The notes under the pieces are model-generated. The model made no database searches. It worked only from the letters and a program-made list of their open reading frames with translations, and had not been told where the DNA came from. A DNA stretch of 7,630 nucleotides from contig JAJQDJ010000302.1 in NCBI GenBank assembly GCA_021202205.1, positions 1 through 7,630 of the forward strand, written 5' to 3'. Position 1 is the stretch's first letter; each line of letters opens with the position of its first letter. The stretch is from Erysipelotrichaceae bacterium. GTDB lineage: Bacteria > Bacillota_I > Bacilli_A > Erysipelotrichales > Coprobacillaceae. Below are positions 1 to 7,512 of the stretch, in pieces. The position numbers and the translations under genes were made by a program.

Positions 1-57
1 TATCCATGTTTTTATATTAATGATGCCATTTTTGAAGTGCGAAACTTGAGTAAATGA
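1..57 (+). CDS. possible 3' end of a truncated rightward gene
   Basis: Reading from base 1, the frame stays open for 18 codons and ends in TGA at 55-57. The translated tail, YPCFYINDAIFEVRNLSK, has an ordinary protein composition and could be the C-terminus of a gene that begins outside the window. It would converge on the leftward manA gene, and the hairpin at 74-97 would lie between the two. The frame starting at base 2 is also open, for 15 codons, so the frame choice is not secure. I do not recognise a family from so few residues, and the stretch may simply be non-coding. Confidence 0.3.
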   Translation, partial: YPCFYINDAIFEVRNLSK

Positions 58-73
58 TTTCAAAACATATTAA

Positions 74-97
74 AAGCAAGAGTTTAAACTCCTGCTT
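74..97 (-). terminator. intrinsic terminator of the bgl-manA operon
   Basis: Arms at 74-83 and 88-97 pair over 10 bp, with one G-U wobble when read as leftward RNA, around a TTAA loop. The right arm overlaps the manA stop codon by two bases. The leftward transcript continues from the stem as CTTTTAATATGTTTTG, a broken but T-rich tail. The rightward transcript has no T tract after the stem, so termination should mainly serve manA, with at best weak help for a convergent gene on the left. Confidence 0.65.
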
Positions 98-1031
98 ATA
101 AATATGCAACCATGATTGTCATAAAACCATCAAAAGTCATTTCTTTTTGATCACTACATACTACAAAATGATCACCTTTTTTAACATTTTCATTTTCTAA
201 TGTTCCATCACCTTCGATAATACTAACCATTAAAAATGGTTTATTATTTTCAATCGTATTTTTCCCCGTCATACGATAACAGTCTACATTAAAAATATCA
301 CTTTCCAAATAGCTTGTTTTAGAGCCATGATCCATATGACTATTGACAAATATTTGACTAGAAGTATTATCAGAAGGAACTTTTGTGACATCAATAGACT
401 GTTGAACATGAAGTTCTCTTTCATTACCATTTGCGTCTTTTCTATGATAATCATAAACACGGTAAGTAATGTCACATGATTGTTGAGCCTCATAAATAAG
501 GGACCCACTACATATTGCATGTAAAGTTCCAGAAGGAATAAAGAAGAAATCACCTTTATTAATTTCAAAAGTATTAAGAAGATGATCATAATCATCATTT
601 TGAATTGCCTGTATCAATTCATCTTTAGTTTGAGCATGATGTCCCATAATCATTTTTGTTCCTTTTTTGGCATCTAAGACATACCAGCATTCACATTTAC
701 CAGTTGTGTTTTCATGTTTTAAAGCATAAGCATCATCAGGATGCACTTGTACAGAAAGATCATTGTTGGCATCAATAAGTTTAACCATTAAAGGAAATTG
801 TTCAGATTGTATGTTACCGAATAGTTCTCGATGCTCATTATATAATTGAGATAAAGTTATGCCTTGAAACTCACCATTTGCGATTGTACAATCACCGTGA
901 GGATGCGCTGATATAGCCCAGCATTCACCTGTTAAATCACTAGGTATATCATATCCAAATTCGTCTTTTAATTGATGCCCGCCCCAAATAACTTCTTTAA
1001 ATACAGGCTGCATTTTTAATATATGTCCCAT
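96..1031 (-). CDS. manA: mannose-6-phosphate isomerase, class I (zinc cupin)
   Basis: Cytoplasmic phosphomannose isomerase, which interconverts mannose 6-phosphate and fructose 6-phosphate. The protein has 311 residues from the chosen start, the usual size of the short Firmicutes type I enzymes. It opens with the family's MQPVFKEVIWGG and has GECWAISAHPHG near residues 35-46. The likely zinc ligands are Gln95 and His97 in SVQVHPDD, Glu114 in CECWYVLDA and His171 in PSGTLHAI. Arg191 in TYRVYDY fits the family's substrate-binding arginine. The start at 1031 is preferred because GAAAGGG precedes it at a good distance and the family N-terminus begins there. A start at 1064 would add 11 unrelated residues and overlap the upstream gene. 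It is second in an operon, 13 bp behind the glucosidase. No signal peptide or membrane segment is visible. Ligand assignments rest on family knowledge. Confidence 0.93.
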   Translation of the reverse strand: MGHILKMQPVFKEVIWGGHQLKDEFGYDIPSDLTGECWAISAHPHGDCTIANGEFQGITLSQLYNEHRELFGNIQSEQFPLMVKLIDANNDLSVQVHPDDAYALKHENTTGKCECWYVLDAKKGTKMIMGHHAQTKDELIQAIQNDDYDHLLNTFEINKGDFFFIPSGTLHAICSGSLIYEAQQSCDITYRVYDYHRKDANGNERELHVQQSIDVTKVPSDNTSSQIFVNSHMDHGSKTSYLESDIFNVDCYRMTGKNTIENNKPFLMVSIIEGDGTLENENVKKGDHFVVCSDQKEMTFDGFMTIMVAYL

Positions 1032-1038
1032 TTTGTTT

Positions 1039-1045
1039 CCCTTTC
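1039..1045 (-). promoter_or_regulatory. ribosome binding site that sets the manA start
   Basis: On the leftward strand GAAAGGG lies 7 bases before the ATG at 1031, and its first base is the last base of the glucosidase TAG stop. It is weaker than the AGGAGG sites of the neighbouring genes. The close stop-to-start arrangement suggests manA translation may be partly coupled to that of the upstream gene. Confidence 0.55.
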
Positions 1046-2457
1046 TAATCCAGTTCTTCACCATTAGATTTAAATACCTTAGAAATCCAATAGAAGGACT
1101 TCTTTGGAATACGTTTCATATCTCTTAAATCTTTATTTGTTCTATTCACATATACAAAACCATAACGTTTATCCATATTACACATTGAAGCCAAAATATC
1201 AATCGGACCCCAAGTAATATATCCTAAGCACTCAATGCCATCTTCAAATATAGCATTTTTCATTGCTTGAATATGATCTCTATGATAATTGATACGATAA
1301 TCATCTTCAATAGTCTTGCTTTGTGCCAACATTGTATCGATTTCTTCTTGTGTTCTATCTTCTCTCCAACCAATACCATTTTCAAGTACAAATACAGGAA
1401 GTTTACTACGATTATATAAATCATCCAATGTCCATCTAAAACCAGTTGGATCTATTTCCCAATTCCATTCGTTAGCTTCGCAATGTGGATTTTTTATTTG
1501 TTGCTCGTAAACACATTCACAAGCAGGTCTTTCATAGTCAAATTTGCCCAATTTTAAAGTATTAGAACGATAATATGAAAAAGCAATATAATCAACTGTA
1601 TATTTCAATAATTCTTCATCACCTTCTTCAAATTCTGGTGTCCAACCACGATTTTCCAAATAAGTTGTCCAATATGTTGGATATTCACCATTAGCGAAGG
1701 TATCTACTAAGTAAGTATTCAATAATTGATAAGCTTGAGTAGCAAATAAATTGTTTTCTGGGCTATTATCATAAGCATAATAATTCGTAATAGCTCCCAT
1801 GCCACAAAACATTGCATCTGGTTGTATTTGTCTTAAAGCGCGAACTGCTTTACAATGAGCCATCATCACATTATGAGTTACTTGATATAATTGTTTCGCT
1901 TTAGAAACACCTTCAGGAATAACTTCAGCATTTGAAACTCTTAACATTTGACTATGTAAATTTTGTTCATTAAAACTCATCCAATGTTTAACTCGATCAC
2001 CAAATCTTTCAATACATACTTTGGCATATCTTTCAAAGCAATCAACAACATATCGTGAAGCAAAACCATTATATTTTTCAACTAAATGATAAGGCATATC
2101 AAAATGGACTAACGTAATCATTGGGTCAATACCTGCAGCCAATAGTTTATCAATAAGATCACTGTAAAATTTTACCCCTTCTTCATTGACTGGTTCATCT
2201 AATGTTCCATTAGGAATAATACGACTCCAACAAATAGAAAAACGATAAAAATTAAAACCCATTTCTTTCATTAATGCAATATCTTCATCATAACGGGTAT
2301 ATTCATCAATAGCATCATTCCAATCAGAAAATTCTGGATTCATAGGTCTTACATCATAAATACATAAACCTTTACCTCCTTCATTTCTATGTCCTTCAGT
2401 TTGAAATGATGATACTGATCCACCCCAATAAAAACCTTCTGGTAACTTCTTGTTCAT
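1045..2457 (-). CDS. 6-phospho-beta-glucosidase, glycoside hydrolase family 1
   Basis: Cytoplasmic GH1 (beta/alpha)8-barrel enzyme of 470 residues, typical family length. It probably hydrolyses phosphorylated beta-glucosides (such as cellobiose 6-phosphate or aryl-glucoside 6-phosphates) made by a phosphotransferase system, giving glucose 6-phosphate. The GH1 N-terminal signature FYWGGSVSSFQTEG is at 9-22. The general acid/base is Glu164 in SFNEQN and the nucleophile is Glu359 in VLENG. HFDMPYHL at 118-125 is like the phospho-glucosidases. The C-terminal loop WGPID...DKRYGFVYVN (416-438) keeps the phosphate-contacting Lys430 and Tyr432, but has Ala423-Ser424 where well-studied relatives have Ser first. 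AGGAGG at 2466-2471 lies 8 bases before the ATG. It is first in an operon with manA, behind its own promoter. No transporter is adjacent in the window, so the exact substrate is unknown. A beta-glucosidase or phospho-beta-galactosidase activity is the alternative. Confidence 0.9.
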   Translation of the reverse strand: MNKKLPEGFYWGGSVSSFQTEGHRNEGGKGLCIYDVRPMNPEFSDWNDAIDEYTRYDEDIALMKEMGFNFYRFSICWSRIIPNGTLDEPVNEEGVKFYSDLIDKLLAAGIDPMITLVHFDMPYHLVEKYNGFASRYVVDCFERYAKVCIERFGDRVKHWMSFNEQNLHSQMLRVSNAEVIPEGVSKAKQLYQVTHNVMMAHCKAVRALRQIQPDAMFCGMGAITNYYAYDNSPENNLFATQAYQLLNTYLVDTFANGEYPTYWTTYLENRGWTPEFEEGDEELLKYTVDYIAFSYYRSNTLKLGKFDYERPACECVYEQQIKNPHCEANEWNWEIDPTGFRWTLDDLYNRSKLPVFVLENGIGWREDRTQEEIDTMLAQSKTIEDDYRINYHRDHIQAMKNAIFEDGIECLGYITWGPIDILASMCNMDKRYGFVYVNRTNKDLRDMKRIPKKSFYWISKVFKSNGEELD

Positions 2458-2485
2458 TTCTGTTTCCTCCTTTTTAATTAACTTT

Positions 2486-2513
2486 ATTTTATCAAATTTT
2501 TAAAAACTGTAAA
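2486..2513 (-). promoter_or_regulatory. sigma-A-type promoter of the bgl-manA operon
   Basis: The leftward strand carries TTTACA (2508-2513, 5 of 6 to TTGACA) and TAAAAT (2486-2491, 5 of 6 to TATAAT), separated by 16 bp. Transcription would start about 20-25 bases before the ATG at 2457, leaving just enough leader for the AGGAGG site at 2466-2471. The region is very A+T rich, so chance matches are possible, but position and spacing fit well. Confidence 0.6.
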
Positions 2514-2519
2514 TAGTTT
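2504..2519. promoter_or_regulatory. candidate operator: inverted repeat over the bgl -35 box
   Basis: AAACTGTAAATAGTTT is an imperfect 16-bp palindrome: outer arms AAACT/AGTTT pair fully and 6 of 8 base pairs are symmetric. It covers the proposed -35 hexamer, where a bound repressor would block RNA polymerase. GntR-type regulators of phospho-sugar operons use comparable short A+T-rich palindromes. No regulator gene is present in the window, so this assignment is an inference. Confidence 0.35.
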
Positions 2520-2595
2520 CAAATCGTTCTATAATGACATTTCAAATTTTTTCATAAAATTAATATTTTAATGAAACTTAATTTCATTTCTTATC

Positions 2596-2622
2596 AAAAA
2601 AAGATGAGGAATTCCTCATCTT
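2596..2622 (-). terminator. intrinsic terminator of the pyruvate oxidoreductase gene
   Basis: The leftward transcript reads AAGATGAGG, loop AATT, CCTCATCTT, followed by an unbroken run of T residues; the stem starts inside the TAA stop codon. This is a textbook rho-independent terminator of about 9 bp stem. It isolates the oxidoreductase gene from the bgl-manA operon about 90 bp further on, so the glucosidase needs its own promoter. On the rightward strand there is no T tract, so it should act in one direction. Confidence 0.9.
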
Positions 2623-5600
2623 ATTCATACCATTTAGCCATTGTATCTAAGCGAGCACGACGTTTCTTAGCGTCAGCCAAACATTTATCCATTAATTCAT
2701 CAGCATGGTCTGGATTAATCTTAGATAATTGTGCAAATCTATTTTCACTTAATAAGAAGTCTTTGAATTTAGAGTAATCAGGTTCTTTAGAATCAATTTG
2801 TAATGGATTCTTACCTTGAGCTTCTAAACGAGGATCAAATCTTACTAAGTTAAAGTATCCACATTGAATAGCTTTCTTTTGTTGTTGTTGATGATTTGAT
2901 AAGCCACCTTTGATACCATGCTCAGCACATGGAGCATAAGCAATAATAATTGAAGGTCCATCATATGATTCAGCTTCTTTGAAAGCTTTAATCGTTTGCA
3001 TAGGATTAGCACCCATAGCCACTTGAGCCACATAAACATGTCCATATGCCATAGCAATTTGTGCCAAATCCTTCTTTGCTCCTGTCTTACCACCAGCTGT
3101 AAATCTTGCAATTGAACCAGCTTGAGATGATTTAGATGATTGACCACCAGTATTAGAATATACTTCTGTATCAAGAACTAAGATATTAACATTTTCATTG
3201 TTAGCTAAAACATGATCAACGCCTCCATAGCCAATATCATAAGCCCATCCATCTCCACCGATAATCCATTGAGATTTAGTAACCAAATCACCTTTCATAT
3301 CTAATAATTCTTTAATACCTTCATTAGAAGATGCTTCCACTAATGAAACAATTTCATCATATAAAGCGCGTTCTTCTTCTCTATGACCTTTAACTTCTTC
3401 GTATTTAGTCAATACTTCTTGAAGTGCCACTTCACAATCAGCTTTGTTAGCTTCGATAATATCAAAGATATGTTGTGTCTTATAATTTTCAGCCAACTTC
3501 ATACCATAACCATATTCAGCATTATCTTCAAATAATGAGTTAGCCCAAGCAGGTCCTTGTCCATTTTTATCAGTAGTACATGGAGTTGATGGTGTAGATC
3601 CTGAATAAATTGAACTACATCCAGTAGCGTTCGCAATTCTCATATCCTTACCAAATAATTGTGATGCCAAACGATAATATGGTGTTTCACCACAGCCACC
3701 ACAAGCACCAGACACTTCAAAGTATGGTCTCATGAAACCAACACCTTTAGTAGTTGTAGTTGGATATTTATCATCTTTATAAGTCACATCATTATACATA
3801 TAATCTGCCAATTCTGAATGAGGCAATTCTTCTTTAACAGGTACCATTGATAATGCTTTAGCACCTTTCTTACCTGGACATTCAGTTACACATAAACCAC
3901 AACCTACGCAGTTATCAGGTGAAACTTGGATACGATATACTAAACCTTCTACACCTTTACCCATAGGTTTTAATGTATCATTAGAAATATCTTCAGGAGC
4001 ATTAGCTACTTCATTTTCATCTAATAAGAAGGCACGAATTGTTGCATGAGGACAAACCATAACGCAGTTATTACATTGAATACAGTTTTCCTTATTCCAG
4101 CGAGGTACTTGTACAGCAATAGCACGTTTTTCTTTTAAAGCTACACCTGATTTCATAGAGCCATCAAGTTTATCCAAGAAGGCAGAAGTTGGTAAATCAT
4201 AACCATCTAAAGCATTAATAACAGATACAAAGTTATCGAAATGGTCATCACCAGTACGTTTTCTTGTTTCATTAACAGTTAAATCAGACCAAGTAGCATC
4301 AACTTTAACTTCAACAATAGCGTCTTTACCAGCATCGATAGCACGATAGTTAGCTTCAACAATCGCATCACCTTTCTTGCTATAAGATTTCTTAGCCATT
4401 GCTTTCATATATTCAACTGATTTTTCAATTGGTAAAATTTGTGGGTTTAAAGCAAAGAATGCAGATTGTAAAATTGTATTTGTACGTCTACCCATACCAA
4501 TTTCACCAGCTAATTTTGTAGCATTAATAATATAGAATTTAGCATGTTTATCAGCTAATTGTTTCTTTAATTTGTTTGGTAAATAATCAACAATTTCATT
4601 TTCATCAAATTCAGTATTTAATAAGAAAGTACCACCATCTTTTAAATTCTTTAACATGTCATATTTTAATACATAGTTATCTAATGAACATGAAATAAAA
4701 TCAGCATTATTAACATAATATGTAGCTCTAATTGGTGTATGACCAAATCTTAAGTTAGAACGAGTAGCTCCACCAGCCTTTTTACTATCATAAGCAAAAT
4801 AAGCTTGTGAATATAAATCAGTATTATCGCCAATAATTTTAATAGATGATTTGTTTGCAGAAACTGTACCATCACTACCTAATCCATAGAATAAGCAAGA
4901 AGTATAATCAGATTCAACTTTGAAATTCTTATCTTCTTCTAATGATAAATGAGTAACATCATCAACAATACCAATAGTAAATGAAGTAAATGGATCATCA
5001 TCTAATAAATGATCATATACAGCTTTAATTTGTCCTGGAGTAGTATCCTTAGAACCTAAACCATAACGGCTTCCAATAACTTTGATATTTTTATCTGCTA
5101 AAACAGATACAACATCTAAATATAAAGGTTCTCCAGTAGCTCCCATTTCTTTAGTTCTATCTAATACAGCAACTTTTTCTACTGTTTCAGGTAAAACATC
5201 TAATAAATATTTTGCAGAGAAAGGTCTATATAAATGAACTTTAATTAAACCAACTTTTTCTCCTGATTTTCTTAATTCATCAATTGTTTCCTTAATTGTT
5301 TCAGTAACAGAACCCATAGCGACAATCACTCTTGTAGCTTGTGGATCACCATAATAAGTAAATGGTGCATATTCTCTTCCTGTGATTTCAGAAATCTTCT
5401 TCATATAATCAGCAGCAATTTCTACTACTGCATCATAATGTTGATTTTGAGCCTCACGACCTTGGAAATAGATATCATCATTTTCTGCTCCACCACGTTC
5501 AATTGGATTAGTGTGTGGATTTAAAGCATTATCTTTAAATCTTTTTAATGCTTCTTTATCTAATAAACTTTCTAAAACGTCATAATCCATCACTTCTACT

Positions 5601-6145
5601 TTTTGAATTTCATGAGAAGTTCTAAATCCATCAAAGAAATGAATTACAGGTACGCTTGCTTTGATAGCAACCAAATGTGCTACTCCACCTAAATCCATAA
5701 CTTCCTGAACACTATGTGAACAAATCATTGGTGCTCCAACTTGACGACATGCATAAATATCCTGATGATCACCAAAGATATTTAATGATCGTGTTGCTAA
5801 AGCTCTTGCAGCTACATGGAATACACCAGGTAATAATTCACCCTGTATTTTATAAAGATTTGGAATCATCAAAAGTAACCCTTGAGAAGCTGTGAAAGTT
5901 GTAGCTAAAGCGCCTCCTTGAAGTGCACCATGAACTGCCCCAGCAGCTCCTGCTTCTGATTGCATTTCTACAACATTAACAGTAGACCCAAAAATGTTTT
6001 TTCTTCCCTGTACGGCCCAGTTATCAGCATTTTCAGCCATAGGTGAAGAAGGTGTAATGGGATAAATACTTGCAACTTCACTAAAGGCATAGGCCACGTG
6101 AGCGGCAGCAGTATTACCATCCATAGATAGATAATTCTTAGACAT
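2621..6145 (-). CDS. nifJ: pyruvate:ferredoxin (flavodoxin) oxidoreductase, single-chain
   Basis: Cytoplasmic iron-sulfur and thiamine diphosphate (TPP) enzyme that converts pyruvate, CoA and oxidised ferredoxin or flavodoxin to acetyl-CoA, CO2 and reduced carrier. The 1174 residues match the single-polypeptide, homodimeric type, with all domains present. The N-terminal TPP pyrimidine domain has YPITPSSPM (Thr31), Glu64 and Arg114, equivalents of active-site residues in the Desulfovibrio africanus enzyme. The two-cluster ferredoxin domain has Cys688/691/694/698 and Cys746/749/752/756. The proximal cluster is bound by Cys815, Cys818, Cys843 and Cys1073. The TPP pyrophosphate motif runs from GDGWAYD (964) to YSNTGGQ (Asn998). 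AGGAGG at 6156-6161 lies 10 bases before the ATG. It is monocistronic: its own terminator follows, and the gene behind it is divergent. The direction of use is almost certainly pyruvate oxidation in fermentation. The nifJ symbol is conventional (also por/pfor); a nitrogen-fixation role is not implied. Confidence 0.96.
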   Translation of the reverse strand: MSKNYLSMDGNTAAAHVAYAFSEVASIYPITPSSPMAENADNWAVQGRKNIFGSTVNVVEMQSEAGAAGAVHGALQGGALATTFTASQGLLLMIPNLYKIQGELLPGVFHVAARALATRSLNIFGDHQDIYACRQVGAPMICSHSVQEVMDLGGVAHLVAIKASVPVIHFFDGFRTSHEIQKVEVMDYDVLESLLDKEALKRFKDNALNPHTNPIERGGAENDDIYFQGREAQNQHYDAVVEIAADYMKKISEITGREYAPFTYYGDPQATRVIVAMGSVTETIKETIDELRKSGEKVGLIKVHLYRPFSAKYLLDVLPETVEKVAVLDRTKEMGATGEPLYLDVVSVLADKNIKVIGSRYGLGSKDTTPGQIKAVYDHLLDDDPFTSFTIGIVDDVTHLSLEEDKNFKVESDYTSCLFYGLGSDGTVSANKSSIKIIGDNTDLYSQAYFAYDSKKAGGATRSNLRFGHTPIRATYYVNNADFISCSLDNYVLKYDMLKNLKDGGTFLLNTEFDENEIVDYLPNKLKKQLADKHAKFYIINATKLAGEIGMGRRTNTILQSAFFALNPQILPIEKSVEYMKAMAKKSYSKKGDAIVEANYRAIDAGKDAIVEVKVDATWSDLTVNETRKRTGDDHFDNFVSVINALDGYDLPTSAFLDKLDGSMKSGVALKEKRAIAVQVPRWNKENCIQCNNCVMVCPHATIRAFLLDENEVANAPEDISNDTLKPMGKGVEGLVYRIQVSPDNCVGCGLCVTECPGKKGAKALSMVPVKEELPHSELADYMYNDVTYKDDKYPTTTTKGVGFMRPYFEVSGACGGCGETPYYRLASQLFGKDMRIANATGCSSIYSGSTPSTPCTTDKNGQGPAWANSLFEDNAEYGYGMKLAENYKTQHIFDIIEANKADCEVALQEVLTKYEEVKGHREEERALYDEIVSLVEASSNEGIKELLDMKGDLVTKSQWIIGGDGWAYDIGYGGVDHVLANNENVNILVLDTEVYSNTGGQSSKSSQAGSIARFTAGGKTGAKKDLAQIAMAYGHVYVAQVAMGANPMQTIKAFKEAESYDGPSIIIAYAPCAEHGIKGGLSNHQQQQKKAIQCGYFNLVRFDPRLEAQGKNPLQIDSKEPDYSKFKDFLLSENRFAQLSKINPDHADELMDKCLADAKKRRARLDTMAKWYE

Positions 6146-6172
6146 AATTTTAATTCCTCCTATACATGGTTA

Positions 6173-6201
6173 AGTATACTCTTCTTTTTAAGGAATTTCC
6201 A
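6173..6201 (-). promoter_or_regulatory. promoter of the pyruvate oxidoreductase gene
   Basis: Read leftward, TGGAAA (6196-6201, 4 of 6 to TTGACA) and TATACT (6173-6178, 5 of 6 to TATAAT) are 17 bp apart. The start of transcription would fall roughly 25 bases before the ATG at 6145, with the AGGAGG site inside the leader. GGAATTTCC (6192-6200), a 9-bp symmetric sequence, overlaps the -35 box and could be incidental. Confidence 0.5.
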
Positions 6202-6238
6202 TATTTTTTCATTTTTTCTTTTAATGATACTTTAAAGA

Positions 6239-6247
6239 TGATAAAAT
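6239..6247 (+). promoter_or_regulatory. extended -10 promoter of the phosphofructokinase gene
   Basis: TGATAAAAT combines the extended -10 dinucleotide TG with TAAAAT (5 of 6 to TATAAT). No good -35 box lies 16-18 bp upstream, only T-rich sequence, which is tolerated by extended -10 promoters. The implied leader is about 20-25 bases and contains AAGGAG at 6265-6270, 6 bases before the ATG at 6277. Confidence 0.5.
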
Positions 6248-6276
6248 GTGACTGAAATTATGATAAGGAGTTATGT

Positions 6277-7512
6277 ATGAAGAAGAGAAATTGTTTTATT
6301 GGACAATCTGGTGGTCCTACTGTTGCTATTAACGCATCGCTTGCAGGTATTATTGCAAAATGTCATGAATCAAATGAATATAATCATATTTATGGCATGA
6401 TTAATGGTATCAAAGGCTTATTAGAGGATAATTACTTTGATTTAGTAGATATGTTTCAAACCCAAAGAGATATTGACTTATTGATTCAATCTCCTGCTAT
6501 GTATTTAGGTTCCTGCCGTTATAAATTACCTGATTATAATAGTGATCCTCAAACATACAATACATTATTTTCTATTTTTGACAAATTAGAAATTACAGAT
6601 TTCTTTTATATTGGTGGTAATGATTCTATGGATACAGTGGCCAAACTATCTAACTATGCTAAAATTATGAAATCTGATATTCATTTTATTGGTATTCCTA
6701 AAACAATAGATAATGATTTAAAAGGGACTGATCATACACCTGGTTTTGGTTCAGCAGCCAAATATGTTGCAACTTCAATGTTAGAAATTGTTTATGATTC
6801 TTCTATTTATAAGCTTAATTCTATTACGATTGTGGAAATAATGGGCAGAAATGCTGGTTGGCTTACAGCTGCTAGTGCATTAGCGAGAAGCGCTCATAGT
6901 GACGCTCCTGATCTTATTTATTTACCTGAGATTCCTTTTATTAAGGAAGATTTTTATAGAGATATTGAAGAAGTTTTTAAAACAAAAAAGAATATTATTA
7001 TTGCCGTAAGTGAGGGAATTAAGGACGAAGATGGTGAATATATAGATTCAAAATCTAAGTATGCCAAAAGAGATGTTTTTGGTAATATTTTGCACTCTGG
7101 TACAGGGAAGGCTTTAGAAACTATGGCATATGAAAGATTTAAATGTAAAGTTAGAAGTGTTGAATTAAATGTCTTACAAAGAAGTGCTGGTCATTTGGCT
7201 TCAAAAGTAGATTTGGACGAAGCCTTCATGATTGGACAATTTGCCGTAGAAACAGCCATGAATGGTGATAGCGCAAAAATGATCATTGTTAAACGTATCA
7301 GTGATGATCCTTATCAAATAAAATGCTTAACCATGGATGTCAATCAAATAGCTAATCAAGAAAAATGTGTTCCTATAGATTGGATTAACGAGAAACACAA
7401 TTATATTAATGAAAAATTATATGATTACCTATATCCACTTATCCAAGGTGAAGTTGATATAACTTATAAAAATGGTATTCCTAATTATATTAGTATACAA
7501 CATTTAAAATAA
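6277..7512 (+). CDS. 6-phosphofructokinase, probably pyrophosphate-dependent type
   Basis: Glycolytic enzyme that phosphorylates fructose 6-phosphate to fructose 1,6-bisphosphate in the cytoplasm. The 411-residue length exceeds the roughly 320 of the short ATP enzymes and fits the PPi-PFK-like branch. GQSGGPTVAIN (9-19) replaces the ATP enzymes' GGDAPGMN. The phosphoryl-donor loop is GGNDS (113-117), with Asp116 where ATP enzymes have Gly. PKTIDND (141-147) carries Lys142 where ATP enzymes have Gly, plus the catalytic base Asp145. The Asp/Lys pair is the established marker of PPi use. MGRNAGW (189-195) binds sugar phosphate, followed by YLPE (215-218) and LQRSAGH (300-306). The third residue of the donor loop is Asn rather than the commoner Asp. 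AAGGAG 6 bases upstream supports the ATG. Transcribed divergently from the pyruvate oxidoreductase gene. PPi dependence is inferred from residues alone; the annotation alternative is ATP-type pfkA. Confidence 0.9.
   Translation: MKKRNCFIGQSGGPTVAINASLAGIIAKCHESNEYNHIYGMINGIKGLLEDNYFDLVDMFQTQRDIDLLIQSPAMYLGSCRYKLPDYNSDPQTYNTLFSIFDKLEITDFFYIGGNDSMDTVAKLSNYAKIMKSDIHFIGIPKTIDNDLKGTDHTPGFGSAAKYVATSMLEIVYDSSIYKLNSITIVEIMGRNAGWLTAASALARSAHSDAPDLIYLPEIPFIKEDFYRDIEEVFKTKKNIIIAVSEGIKDEDGEYIDSKSKYAKRDVFGNILHSGTGKALETMAYERFKCKVRSVELNVLQRSAGHLASKVDLDEAFMIGQFAVETAMNGDSAKMIIVKRISDDPYQIKCLTMDVNQIANQEKCVPIDWINEKHNYINEKLYDYLYPLIQGEVDITYKNGIPNYISIQHLK

Noticed and set aside
284..598. Second open frame of about 100 codons inside manA on the same strand
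   Set aside because: It is rich in Ile, Leu and Met with no domain sense and lies wholly inside a well-recognised gene in another frame, so it is a shadow.
1032..1064. Longer manA start at 1064
   Set aside because: It would add 11 residues unlike the family N-terminus, overlap the glucosidase gene by 20 bp, and ignore the GAAAGGG site that fits the ATG at 1031.
2515..2560. Possible CcpA catabolite-response (cre) site near the CG at 2525-2526
   Set aside because: On both strands several of the core conserved positions around CG mismatch the cre consensus.
2879..2890. Four tandem CAA codons (Gln1086-1089) in the oxidoreductase gene
   Set aside because: A four-unit trinucleotide run in a C-terminal surface region is too short to suggest phase variation, and any change would stay in frame.
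2845..3174. 109-codon frame inside the pyruvate oxidoreductase gene
   Set aside because: It overlaps the conserved TPP-binding region of the real gene in a shifted frame and has low-complexity composition.
5339..5524. Short antisense frames opposite the oxidoreductase and glucosidase genes (also 1316-1510 and 2571-2777)
   Set aside because: They lack plausible ribosome binding sites and recognisable protein character, and lie opposite conserved coding sequence.
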